Assembly (NCBI GenBank): GCA_030844565.1 | Contig: JAUUNK010000026.1 | Span: 1 to 38,854, forward strand | Direction of reading: 5' to 3' | Origin: Bacteroides ovatus | GTDB lineage: Bacteria; Bacteroidota; Bacteroidia; Bacteroidales; Bacteroidaceae | DNA length: 38,854 nucleotides | In this document: positions 15,469-24,557 of the stretch, piece by piece | Layout of the letters: every line of letters begins with the position of its first letter | Numbering within the stretch: position 1 is the stretch's first letter | Position numbers and translations under genes: made by a program | Notes under the pieces: generated by a model | Database searches by the model: none | Told to the model about the DNA's origin: nothing | What the model saw: the letters and a program-made list of their open reading frames with translations, nothing else

Positions 15469-16791
15469 TTATTTCAATCGTTTCAAATTCTTCTTATGTT
15501 GTTTCTCAAATATAATATTAAGAATCTTCGTCACCGCCTCTTGTGGAGTGCCTTCATTCATCACTTTGTAATAACCCTTTTTATTCTTCAGATAATCTAT
15601 TTTTGCATTGATTGCTGCAATGCCCTCCGTATCCAGCTCACGCTTTCGGGCTAAAATAGTATCTGTTTGGGCAGTCAGCAGAATGTTATAATCCAGCGAT
15701 GGGATAAACAGCCTGCCAAACCCATAAAGGAACTTGGGATTGAGATAGATACGGCTGCGGCGGCTGTCACAGATAATGTCGGTATAATAGCGGTCAAAAA
15801 TCACCAGGCGAGTGATGCGCGTCATCGTCTTCACCTTAGCCCAATAACCCAAGATATAGTCCACAGAATAGTAGGTCAAACGAAGCAGCGAATTGGACGC
15901 ACCCGTCCGTCCACCCCGATGCGGATCGCTGTAATTCCTGTCCACCTCTTTCTTTACCCCGGCAGCATGCGCCACCTCACCCAAATTGCCAAACAGCGTA
16001 GGGCGGAAATGGTAATAGGCGTGTGCCTTGCGAAACACATCACCCAGGTTATCAATAAGAGTATCAATCACCGTTGTCTTGCCCGACCCGTCCGGGCCGG
16101 TAAAGCCGATGGAGAAACCGGTGCGCGACCGGAGATAGTTCCCCACAAAAGTATATAAGAACCTAAACACGTTCCCCACAAAAGCCAAGACATTGCGACG
16201 GCAGTTCCATGCCACCGCTTTCAGCAACAATCGTTTGCCCGGTACTCTGTCACATTGGACTATCGAATCACATCCGTACAAATCCTTCACCTTAGCCACT
16301 ACCGAAGGCAAGTACTCAGCTGTTTCGCGCGTAGCCCTATACTTTTCAGGGTAATAACTTCCTACCGCCCTATTGTACAAATACTTATCCAAAAATTGAC
16401 AATCCACGTCCACATAATGCAAGAAACCATTAAATTTCTTGTATTGCAAGAACTCTTCGGCATCCATCAGCAAAATACCGAATACCGAAGTGTTCACAAA
16501 GAAGTCCCATTGCACCAACTCTGTACGGTCGCCCAGCACCTTGCCGCACACCAAGGTGAGCAATCGGTCACTATGCAGATAAGTCACTATTTTCCAGCCG
16601 CTTTTATCTATCAATGCCACCAGCCGGTCTATCATATTCCGATAGCTCTTGCGGGTAATGATAATGTCAATGTCACGACTCCTGTTATTGTCAGGCAGTC
16701 CCTCAAAATTTCTCAATACAGCATAATCGGCATTTTCATTCAAGAAACCGATAACCTGCTCAATATGTTCCACAGCTATATTTCTCATCAT
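15469..16791 (-). CDS. Two-domain protein: nucleotidyltransferase-like and thymidylate-kinase-like
   Basis: The N-terminal part (about residues 1-160) has a DIDIII site near 40-45 and a later acidic residue in VQWDFF near 96, as in minimal nucleotidyltransferase folds. The C-terminal part (from about 225) is a P-loop kinase related to thymidylate kinase, with GPDGSGKTT near 232-240 and FDRYYTD further on. Such fusions occur in polysaccharide loci, but the substrate is not known; making or transferring a phosphorylated group on the glycan is a guess. I chose the start at 16791 because ATGA there overlaps the stop of the upstream GT2; the longer frame from 16866 runs deep into that gene. Confidence 0.75.
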   Translation of the reverse strand: MMRNIAVEHIEQVIGFLNENADYAVLRNFEGLPDNNRSRDIDIIITRKSYRNMIDRLVALIDKSGWKIVTYLHSDRLLTLVCGKVLGDRTELVQWDFFVNTSVFGILLMDAEEFLQYKKFNGFLHYVDVDCQFLDKYLYNRAVGSYYPEKYRATRETAEYLPSVVAKVKDLYGCDSIVQCDRVPGKRLLLKAVAWNCRRNVLAFVGNVFRFLYTFVGNYLRSRTGFSIGFTGPDGSGKTTVIDTLIDNLGDVFRKAHAYYHFRPTLFGNLGEVAHAAGVKKEVDRNYSDPHRGGRTGASNSLLRLTYYSVDYILGYWAKVKTMTRITRLVIFDRYYTDIICDSRRSRIYLNPKFLYGFGRLFIPSLDYNILLTAQTDTILARKRELDTEGIAAINAKIDYLKNKKGYYKVMNEGTPQEAVTKILNIIFEKQHKKNLKRLK

Positions 16792-17756
16792 TTCTTGATA
16801 TAATTTGCGTTTATTTTGTCCACGATATATAAAGGTTGGTACCATACGGATTTCATCAAAGTCCATATACCTTTCATCCAGACGCCACTTTTCAGATAGA
16901 AAACCCCATTGCGCAAGCAGTCCGCTGCCAAAGAGTCTTTTTCAAGTTTGCGCATTTCTCTTTCCGACATGCTGTTCATAAATTCGATAAACGTCATTTC
17001 TTTTTCACCTCTGCGCCTCAGCAACAAGTTCTTTTTCACAAACCGCATTTTGATAATCATATTGAAGTGGTTGGTGCTTAGGGTATCTGCTTTTCGATAA
17101 AGGTAAAGTACTTTGGGGATGGTCACAATTACTTTACCCTTGGTGTAAAGGTCGCTCAAACGTGTCCATAAATCCAAGTCTTCGCAATAGTCACGATAGC
17201 GAGGTTTGCCTTCCGGAAAGCCATCCAATCGGAATCCTCCCACTCTTAGCGCATCGTTTCTTACAAACATGGTCTGTATCGGAAGAAAGATGAGCTTGTT
17301 TTTTTGCGCACGTTCCCTGAACATTTCTTTGGAGGTATCGCCGATAAAAAGCCCCCCTCCAATTTCATTATCTTGATTATCAATATATTTCAGCCAAGAA
17401 CTAACAGCCATTATCTCTTGGTCACAGGTCAATAACTTATATTCCTCTTCTATAAGTGTAGGAAGAGGAAGATCGTCAGAATCAATAAACACAAAATATT
17501 TCGTGGTTACATGATTGATTGCAAAATTCCGTGCATGAGCAATACCTTGATTCTCGTTCAAACGTATCAATTCATATTGCCTATGATGTTGCTCAAAGAA
17601 AGCATCTACCTTTTGTGTACTATGGTCTGTACTGCAATCGTCCACTATCAGCAAGTAGAAGCCCTGCATCGTTTGATTATAGATATATTGCAAGGTTCTT
17701 TCGATATACACTTCCGCATTGTACATACAGATAGCCACTGTTAAATCCATCATCAC
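16788..17756 (-). CDS. GT2 glycosyltransferase
   Basis: This GT-A family 2 enzyme has VDDCSTD at residues 38-44 for the nucleotide and IDSDD at 91-95 for the metal and sugar. A later segment, DYCEDLDLWTRL, carries the usual ED acceptor-side acidic pair. It has full length (322 residues, or 320 from the third Met). It overlaps the next gene by 4 bases. Confidence 0.88.
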   Translation of the reverse strand: MMMDLTVAICMYNAEVYIERTLQYIYNQTMQGFYLLIVDDCSTDHSTQKVDAFFEQHHRQYELIRLNENQGIAHARNFAINHVTTKYFVFIDSDDLPLPTLIEEEYKLLTCDQEIMAVSSWLKYIDNQDNEIGGGLFIGDTSKEMFRERAQKNKLIFLPIQTMFVRNDALRVGGFRLDGFPEGKPRYRDYCEDLDLWTRLSDLYTKGKVIVTIPKVLYLYRKADTLSTNHFNMIIKMRFVKKNLLLRRRGEKEMTFIEFMNSMSEREMRKLEKDSLAADCLRNGVFYLKSGVWMKGIWTLMKSVWYQPLYIVDKINANYIKK

Positions 17757-17840
17757 TCTTTGTATAAAAGATTGTTTCTATTTTTTCAAAATCCTCTAAT
17801 TGCAAATCTTCTAAATCGTAAATATATGAAATTCAGCAAA

Positions 17841-18641
17841 TTACCCCCCGCCGTAAACTTTATAAAGATAATACATTCGTAAATTCCCATTCAATGTATT
17901 AGTTATATTTCTCAACTTATTCAACATCGAGGTTTCTACTTCGCCACAAGTGTTATGTGTATGTATTCTGTAAAGCATCGTAGGCCGATAAACCGTAGCA
18001 ATGATTCCCTCGTTAGCTGCCACGGCCATAGCAATAACACTATCCTGCATTCTTGAATTATTGAATGGAAAAGAAACCTCTTTTGCCCTGTGGTTGAAGC
18101 ACATCACGCAACCGGCTATAAATGTGCCTAATCTGAGTTGCTCTAATGAATTCCTTTCTTTCATCAATTTATTCAGTTTCTCAATAGGAAGATTGGTGCG
18201 ATTTAATTCACTCTCCAATATTATATTTAAATCCGCATCCACCCTTTTCTTATCGGTGTGGACTAAAATAGGTTTGTCAGGGTTTGTTTTCTCCAATTCT
18301 CTAACTTTGTCGATACTTATTTGAACCTTTTCCGGAAGCCACACATCATCTTGGTCACAGAACATATAATATCGGCTTTCCACCATATTGAGTAAAGTCA
18401 TGAAATTCATACAACACCCTTGTCTTGTCAAACCACTGTCAACCCACATAATTCGATTATTGTCAGAGTATTTTTTGATAATGTCTAAAGTCTTGTCTTT
18501 CGAACCATCATCTTGAATATAGAGTGTCCATTCATTATTGGTTTGCGATAAAATACTCTCTATCTGTGCATCCAAATACTTTTCGCCATTGTAGGTTGCC
18601 ATCAGTATGGCAATGGGCTTTGTGTTAATTATCTTGTTCAT
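17841..18641 (-). CDS. GT2 glycosyltransferase, C-terminus cut at a G6 run
   Basis: The GT-A domain is complete, with QDDGSKD at residues 43-49 and DQDDVWLP at 96-103, the pattern of RfbN/RfbF-type rhamnosyltransferases. The protein ends abruptly in YKVYGGG because the stop follows a G6 run at 17844-17849. With five G the frame continues as GGGNLLNFIYLRFRRF to a stop at 17786-17788. That extension looks like a natural basic, membrane-touching tail of this family and would fill most of the gap to the next gene. The start overlaps wzy by 17 bases. Confidence 0.82.
   Translation of the reverse strand: MNKIINTKPIAILMATYNGEKYLDAQIESILSQTNNEWTLYIQDDGSKDKTLDIIKKYSDNNRIMWVDSGLTRQGCCMNFMTLLNMVESRYYMFCDQDDVWLPEKVQISIDKVRELEKTNPDKPILVHTDKKRVDADLNIILESELNRTNLPIEKLNKLMKERNSLEQLRLGTFIAGCVMCFNHRAKEVSFPFNNSRMQDSVIAMAVAANEGIIATVYRPTMLYRIHTHNTCGEVETSMLNKLRNITNTLNGNLRMYYLYKVYGGG
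17844..17849 (-). repeat. G6 homopolymer at the C-terminus of a GT2 gene
   Basis: Six C on the plus strand are six G in coding sense, placed directly before the stop codon. Losing one G would extend the protein by about 18 residues to 17786; gaining one gives a tail of only three residues. Confidence 0.55.
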
Positions 18642-19821
18642 CTGATGTATAGTTATTATAAAAATATTTCGTTGTTGCTAAGATGAAATAGCACCCCCAA
18701 ATGTAAGAGAAGTTATTAATGGTCATTCCAATCAGAAAAAAAGCAAGTAAGGTTTCTACTGATAGAAAACGTGGAATACAACACATAAAAATCAAAGATA
18801 TTGCTACAATAAAACTGATAAGTCCGTATTGATCGATATTCCCCATTTTGGCTGTTTTCAAAGTGGAATACCAATTATTTCTCTGTTCCACAGATACAGT
18901 ACCTTTTCCGAACCAAGTTTCAGACGAGGTTAAATCTGTATTAGTCAACGTGTTTACTAACGGGTTGATACGTGCAGCCGCACTATTATCGGCTATGGTT
19001 ATTTCATTTACATCCAATGTCATCACTGCATTTACGGTTACCAACATTCGTTTCGCGGGTAAATAGTCAACATTTGTCAAAATTGCATATCCCAAAGAAA
19101 ATGCTAATAGCATATGAACAATATATTTCTTTTCAATAAAATACAAGGATAAGAGGATTAAAGCAATAATTGCCGTACCACTTCCCATAAATAACATTAC
19201 ATACAAGAACGCAAATACGATTTTTCTATGATTGTCCCATAAATAGCGGAAACTGGGTTTATTGCCTAAATACAGTTCCTCCATTCGCAGAAAGCCTAAA
19301 AACAGGAAAGCCAATATGCGCGCGGATGAAGAAGGCTCGAAAGTAAGTGTATTAAAATGGATAGGTGACAAATAAGTCTGCCCTACCATATTTAAAACAG
19401 GCATATATCGTAAACCTACAGCGGAAAAAAGTTGTTGTAATACGGCACAATAGAAAAACGCCCATATAAACACCTGCAAGAGTTTCCTATAATCATCAAA
19501 CGAGAATGCGCCATCATATACCAGATTATAATACATGATGAACGTTATAACGAACATGAACAGATATCCGATGGTGGAAACACGGACATAAGATTGCATA
19601 GTGGCACAAAAAAACACCACTATAATATAAAGTGTTCCTATGAGAAAAGCTTTGGATAGATAAGGAACTTTTGTGGTAAGTATAAATGGAGCCAATGACA
19701 TGAGTACAATCTTCAACGGACTTACTCCGAATCCCTCTACAAAGAGAATTTGCGTACACATCACTATTAGATACACGATTGCCAATGAGCGATGTGTAAA
19801 TAAAGAACCAATCTGAATCAT
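18625..19821 (-). CDS. wzy: Wzy-type polysaccharide polymerase
   Basis: The protein is highly hydrophobic with about ten membrane segments over 398 residues and one large polar loop (about residues 250-320), the usual layout of Wzy/O-antigen-ligase proteins. Sequence similarity in this family is weak, so the call rests on topology and on its place between glycosyltransferases and a Wzx gene. It would polymerise repeat units on the periplasmic face. Its start overlaps the acyltransferase stop by 4 bases (ATGA). Confidence 0.72.
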   Translation of the reverse strand: MIQIGSLFTHRSLAIVYLIVMCTQILFVEGFGVSPLKIVLMSLAPFILTTKVPYLSKAFLIGTLYIIVVFFCATMQSYVRVSTIGYLFMFVITFIMYYNLVYDGAFSFDDYRKLLQVFIWAFFYCAVLQQLFSAVGLRYMPVLNMVGQTYLSPIHFNTLTFEPSSSARILAFLFLGFLRMEELYLGNKPSFRYLWDNHRKIVFAFLYVMLFMGSGTAIIALILLSLYFIEKKYIVHMLLAFSLGYAILTNVDYLPAKRMLVTVNAVMTLDVNEITIADNSAAARINPLVNTLTNTDLTSSETWFGKGTVSVEQRNNWYSTLKTAKMGNIDQYGLISFIVAISLIFMCCIPRFLSVETLLAFFLIGMTINNFSYIWGCYFILATTKYFYNNYTSDEQDN

Positions 19822-20810
19822 TTTCCTAATAGAGATTTAAAATGTTTGTCAAACAGAGGGACAAGCAAATGCTGAATAGGCATAGAAAGGCAAAAACAAG
19901 CTAAGGAAACCCAATGCGAGAAAGTTTCATGAAAAACGCCTTCCGCACCCCATTGAAAAAGAACCTCTATAATGGAATAGTGAGTAACCATCAATAACAA
20001 CGAATTTCTTCCCCAGAAATCAAAGTAGTTCATAATGCGACAGTCTTGGGTGGCTTTTGAAAGGCAAAGAATGCCCCAAGGACCTATCAATGAAGCCAAA
20101 ATCATATTGAAAAATGACAAGGGCTCCGGTAAATAGTTAACCAACACGAAGGCTGATGTACATAAACAAATGCCTATTGACAATAATTGTTTCCGTGATA
20201 AGTTTGAAAACTTTTTCCCTATCAAATGAAAAAAATAGTAACCTCCGGCAATACCAATGCAGGCTCCTGATATGTTGAGCATGGTTCTAAAAGGGGCATT
20301 GATTATACGGTAGATAGTTTCTTGTTGAGCATCAAAAATGTGATGGTAGATATTCATATAAGCTATTATGGCAAGAAAAACAGCAGTTTGTATCCATATT
20401 TTCTTCTTGTAGAGCCAATGCCAGACTAACTCTCCCCAAAACAATGCTGGAAGAAACCACAAAGTCCCAATTCCTCTTAATGTTACTGATTTATAAGCTT
20501 CTCTTGCAATAAGGTTTAAGTCATAATACCCTGCAAGCAGGAGAATAAAATCAAAAACAAGAATTATGACGGTCCAGTAACAATAAGGAATACCCAATTG
20601 TTTCCAACGCTTTTGAAGCAGTTCTTTGGTTGTGGAGATGTTTTTCCGACTGGCCATCAACCATCCGGATGTCACATAAAACATCGATATCATAAAAGAA
20701 CCGACAAAGGTATTCACCTCAGTAGGGAACAGACCATTTTCATAATGCAACAACACAATACACAAAATAGCCAGTCCCTTCGCCATATCAATATATCTTT
20801 CTCTTTGCAT
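19818..20810 (-). CDS. Membrane acyltransferase, Acyl_transf_3 family
   Basis: The start RERYIDMAKGLAILCIVLLH with a histidine in TM1 is diagnostic for this family, which places acetyl or similar groups on polysaccharides across the inner membrane. About ten hydrophobic segments follow, including VGSFMISMFYVTSGWLM. The length of 330 residues is normal. It probably O-acetylates the repeat unit or polymer; the donor and position are not known. It lies 5 bases downstream of a GT2 gene and overlaps wzy. Confidence 0.85.
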   Translation of the reverse strand: MQRERYIDMAKGLAILCIVLLHYENGLFPTEVNTFVGSFMISMFYVTSGWLMASRKNISTTKELLQKRWKQLGIPYCYWTVIILVFDFILLLAGYYDLNLIAREAYKSVTLRGIGTLWFLPALFWGELVWHWLYKKKIWIQTAVFLAIIAYMNIYHHIFDAQQETIYRIINAPFRTMLNISGACIGIAGGYYFFHLIGKKFSNLSRKQLLSIGICLCTSAFVLVNYLPEPLSFFNMILASLIGPWGILCLSKATQDCRIMNYFDFWGRNSLLLMVTHYSIIEVLFQWGAEGVFHETFSHWVSLACFCLSMPIQHLLVPLFDKHFKSLLGK

Positions 20811-20815
20811 AAGTG

Positions 20816-21670
20816 TTATCTATGTGCAGATTTATAATGAAAAATCAATAGTGCAATATATGTTTGTATGGATAATATAGCCATGCATCTTCCAAGAACA
20901 GAAAAGCCGCTATAGCGCTTTATAAAATAAATTCGTGCTTTTTCCCAGTTCTTATAGCGTTTTATCGGATCTCCTTTTTCCGATTTTATATGTCGGTGTA
21001 CCGCCTGTATATCCGCCAAGTAGTATATTTTTTTACCAACCCTTTCCACTTGCTTTGCCAGTATGGCCTCTTCGCAATACAGGAACACGTTTTCGTCAAA
21101 AAAACTGATGCTTTGCATAAAGTCCATACGCACTATCAGGCAGCAACCGCTAACCTTACTACAAAAATGGCTCTCCCGGTAATTGTCTATAAAATCGTAT
21201 GTATCTGTTTTCTTTTTCTTGAAAGGAACAGTCACCCAGTTCCAACTGCTACTCCAGTGCCCTTCCCGGCGCATCGGATTCTGATGCACTCCATCCGGTG
21301 TCACAATGTCGCTGCCACATACCACAATCTGTTTATCCTGCCGCATCCGTTCCACCATACGAACCAAATAGTCCGTTTGCGGGAACTCTATATCAGGATT
21401 GGCAATCAATGCATATTCATAGCCTTTCTTTGCGGCATAGCGCAATCCTATATTGTTACCGGCATTGTAGCCACGGTTCTCTTTGTTTTCAAGGAGTGTA
21501 CAGCCTTGCTCGCTGCATAAGGTGCGCAAGTTTTGTAAATCTGCCTCCACAGAGCAGTTGTCTACCACCACAATCTCAATCTGTATACCCTCCTGTTTCT
21601 TCAAAAAAGAAATGCATTTGTGGCAATCGGTAGACGAATTATAGTTCAATAATATTACGGGGATTGTCAT
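20816..21670 (-). CDS. GT2 glycosyltransferase, WbbL/rhamnosyltransferase-like
   Basis: The GT-A domain has VVVDNCS at residues 34-40, NRGYNAGNNIGLR at 65-77 and ANPDIEFP at 90-97, the pattern of WbbL-like enzymes that often transfer rhamnose. A glutamate in FLYCEEAILAKQ fits the usual acceptor-side position. The C-terminal stretch is hydrophobic and may bind the membrane. With rmlACDB in the locus, dTDP-rhamnose is a reasonable donor, but this is inference. Confidence 0.87.
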   Translation of the reverse strand: MTIPVILLNYNSSTDCHKCISFLKKQEGIQIEIVVVDNCSVEADLQNLRTLCSEQGCTLLENKENRGYNAGNNIGLRYAAKKGYEYALIANPDIEFPQTDYLVRMVERMRQDKQIVVCGSDIVTPDGVHQNPMRREGHWSSSWNWVTVPFKKKKTDTYDFIDNYRESHFCSKVSGCCLIVRMDFMQSISFFDENVFLYCEEAILAKQVERVGKKIYYLADIQAVHRHIKSEKGDPIKRYKNWEKARIYFIKRYSGFSVLGRCMAILSIQTYIALLIFHYKSAHR

Positions 21671-21688
21671 CTTCGGTCAGTATTTTCC

Positions 21689-23557
21689 TTATTGTTTCTT
21701 TTTCCTCATCATCAACAGGAAAAGTTTTCTCCTGCAAGCAGAGCTGAAGTTATAAATGGGCAATAGTGCTTTATACCATCTTTTCCCCACCGTATAGTAT
21801 AAACTTCCCTTGTCGAAACCGGAAACACGTCCGCCCAAGAAAATCACCTTGAACAATTCTCCTATTGACAAGCGTTTGACCAATGAGAAAAAGAAGTCGG
21901 AACCGCCTATACGAGTGAGTGGTGAGAGATTGACTGCATCGGAAAGTCGCGACAAGGAATCAATGGTAGTTTTTGCCCAAAAGTAAAGCAATGTTGAATC
22001 TACCTCCCTCATTTCACGTACCATTTTTCCCATCGCAACACCGACTTCGCGATTCATCCGCACCGTGTCAGTATCTTGATAGGCTTCGCCTTCTGGAAAC
22101 AAAGGAGTAACCCCATCAGTATTACGCTTATACCCCACGGTTGTTGGATAAGGCGATGCCGAAAAGTAGGACTCTATCACAGCCGTAGCCGTAGTATCAA
22201 GTTGCCCCATGGGGAAATAGGGTTTATAGTCACCATAGCAACGAGGCAAGACATCAGCCCGTACCCCTAAATAGTAAGTGGGCACTTGCAGACTACCTTG
22301 AGCCTTCACTATACGGTTGAGCATGAGCCGTGATGTACCTAACCATCCTACATCCACCATAAGCGAACGGCTGCTACCTAAGATTCCCTCCTGACGGAAA
22401 TAATCAAGGGCAAGAAGCAATGCCTGGCCGCATTGTTCCTTTAACCAAGGCGTAAACGTAGGATGATGGAATATCTTTTGCAAAAAATCATCCGACTGAA
22501 CTTGCGTAGTAACCTTGTCATAATTAAACTCGATGCCGAAACGTTGTCGCATCTCCATACGGGTGGTCTGGAACAGCCACAGCAAATCATCTACCCGCTT
22601 ACGCAACAACGAATGCTTGTCTATGATATCCAAGAAACCTTGTTCTTCCATTTCGCTCAGATAAGCTTGTATCAGCGAGCGTCGCGAAACGAATAAATAA
22701 TTGAGTTTCACATTATCTGGATCCAATGCCTTAGCCATCTCCAACATAATATACCCGTCGCGCGAGAGGAACTGCAAATAGTCGATATGCTGCTCTTTTG
22801 CCTCTTTAATTATGTCAATTACAAAAGGCAAGTAAGTAGGTGCTACATAGTCGGCAGCAAAAACCGCTTCGGGAGTATTTAAGCCACGCAACCGTGCCAT
22901 ACGGCTGATGCCCACCAGCCATTTCAATTGCCAGCCGTTGCGAAACGACCGTGCCTGTGACATCAACCGCGCCTCAATAGGCGTATAGGTTGTATCTATC
23001 CAACGTGCATTCACCCCATTCTTCCGTGCCATCTTCACATCGCTTCGCTTGTTATCGCCATGATGTATCCACGTTTCGGGATGATATGTACCTCTTATTT
23101 TTCGAAATAGACCACCATTGTCCTTACGGGCACTCCATTCGCAAGAAACAATAACCTCATCTGTAGCCTCTGCACAATTTTCTCGAAGCAGAATTTCTTT
23201 TAAAAAAGAAGAGCTCAAATACATATCCGAGACAAATTTTATAACATATCCTTTACTACGATAGTCATTGATTTTGTCTTGCATCATAGGGTTAGCCATT
23301 AGCATCTCTGCCTCTACCTTCAATTCCATTTGCATCAGTTCGTCAGTACTATATCCATCTAAACCTGCACCAATGGCTGAAGCATACATGGCCTCAAATG
23401 TTTCTCCCTTAACAGTGTGTCGCCAAATAAGAAAGGCTTCGCGCCTATATCGGTCTTTTGGATAAAGACGTTGGGCCAAAATAGGAAGAACCACTTCCGG
23501 ATTCCCACATTTACGTAATAAGACTGTATCAAAAATGTCAAATGTAGCTAATCTCAT
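21689..23557 (-). CDS. HAD-superfamily protein with large polysaccharide-locus domain
   Basis: The first 190 residues form a HAD hydrolase domain with DIFDT (nucleophile D7, acid D10), VSDMYL (109-114), and HHGDNKRSDV (165-174). The remaining 430 residues belong to a domain that accompanies such HAD units in polysaccharide loci; it includes MVDVGWLGTSRLMLNRIV and a basic C-terminal tail. No enzyme function of this second part is known to me; it may act on the glycan as transferase or phosphatase. The gene overlaps the upstream GT2 by 4 bases and is complete at 622 residues. Confidence 0.78.
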   Translation of the reverse strand: MRLATFDIFDTVLLRKCGNPEVVLPILAQRLYPKDRYRREAFLIWRHTVKGETFEAMYASAIGAGLDGYSTDELMQMELKVEAEMLMANPMMQDKINDYRSKGYVIKFVSDMYLSSSFLKEILLRENCAEATDEVIVSCEWSARKDNGGLFRKIRGTYHPETWIHHGDNKRSDVKMARKNGVNARWIDTTYTPIEARLMSQARSFRNGWQLKWLVGISRMARLRGLNTPEAVFAADYVAPTYLPFVIDIIKEAKEQHIDYLQFLSRDGYIMLEMAKALDPDNVKLNYLFVSRRSLIQAYLSEMEEQGFLDIIDKHSLLRKRVDDLLWLFQTTRMEMRQRFGIEFNYDKVTTQVQSDDFLQKIFHHPTFTPWLKEQCGQALLLALDYFRQEGILGSSRSLMVDVGWLGTSRLMLNRIVKAQGSLQVPTYYLGVRADVLPRCYGDYKPYFPMGQLDTTATAVIESYFSASPYPTTVGYKRNTDGVTPLFPEGEAYQDTDTVRMNREVGVAMGKMVREMREVDSTLLYFWAKTTIDSLSRLSDAVNLSPLTRIGGSDFFFSLVKRLSIGELFKVIFLGGRVSGFDKGSLYYTVGKRWYKALLPIYNFSSACRRKLFLLMMRKKKQ

Positions 23558-24549
23558 CGCATGGAATATTTACAATAGGCATAAAGCAATTGCAACATCA
23601 GATGCAGTGCTATTGCATATTGGTGCTTCTTTATTAAATATTTAATTTTTCTTGTACCTCTCATAAAAGGACTACAAATTGCATCATTCCAAAATACCTT
23701 TCTGTCTTTTTCAAAGAAGGTACTAAAATAAAGTGCTTCATATTCATCGTATCGACCATTAAGAATATAATCTAAAGGGTATGCACCGATTAAAGTTCGT
23801 TTTATTGCTTCACTGGTAAATTTTGTATTTTCATACTTTTGGCTTAATAGTTCCATTCCTTTACTCACTTGATTGAGGGTGTATTCTATTTCTTCTATTT
23901 TCAGATTATATCTATCCGCTCCAAATTCTTCTTGAATGTAGTTGTATCCGGTTGACGATATGGTAACAACGCTGTCGCAATGAAGTAAATAATTTAGATT
24001 AAATATTAAATCCTCGCCTAAACGAATATTTGGGTCGAACTTCAAATTATTATTCTGAATTATACTCCTTTTATAAAGTTTCCCCCAAGGCACCGTTGAA
24101 TATAAACGATGAAAATGCGTAGAAAAAAATTGCGGAATCTCACTATCTATATAGTGTTGACTCTGTATAGCGATTATATGCGCCCCATTCATATATCCAC
24201 CCAACACCCAATCAGCTTCTTCAGCGATTAGATTTTCCACATACGTAGCTTGAATCTCATCATCTGCATCCACAAATATGATCCTATCACCGGTTGCATA
24301 CTTTAATGCCGTATTACGCGCTCTACTCACTCCACCATTATCCTGATGAATCACTTTTACATTCTTATATTTCTCGGCATATTCATCACAGAGTTTTCCA
24401 GTACCGTCTTTGGACCCATCGTCAACGATGATAATCTCAATGTTCTGAAACGTCTGCCCCAGCAATCCATTAATGCAAGCATGAATTGTCATTGCTGAAT
24501 TATATGCTGGGACTATGCAGCTAACACTTTGAATAATATAGTTATTCAT
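23554..24549 (-). CDS. GT2 glycosyltransferase
   Basis: This GT-A enzyme shows IVPAYNSAMT at residues 12-21, VDDGSKDGT at 42-50, NGGVSRARNTAL at 71-82 and VDADDEIQ at 93-100. RLGEDLIFNLNYL supplies the acceptor-side ED pair. Length and motifs are complete. The donor is unknown. It starts 8 bases after wzx. Confidence 0.88.
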   Translation of the reverse strand: MNNYIIQSVSCIVPAYNSAMTIHACINGLLGQTFQNIEIIIVDDGSKDGTGKLCDEYAEKYKNVKVIHQDNGGVSRARNTALKYATGDRIIFVDADDEIQATYVENLIAEEADWVLGGYMNGAHIIAIQSQHYIDSEIPQFFSTHFHRLYSTVPWGKLYKRSIIQNNNLKFDPNIRLGEDLIFNLNYLLHCDSVVTISSTGYNYIQEEFGADRYNLKIEEIEYTLNQVSKGMELLSQKYENTKFTSEAIKRTLIGAYPLDYILNGRYDEYEALYFSTFFEKDRKVFWNDAICSPFMRGTRKIKYLIKKHQYAIALHLMLQLLYAYCKYSMR

Positions 24550-24557
24550 ATCAATAT

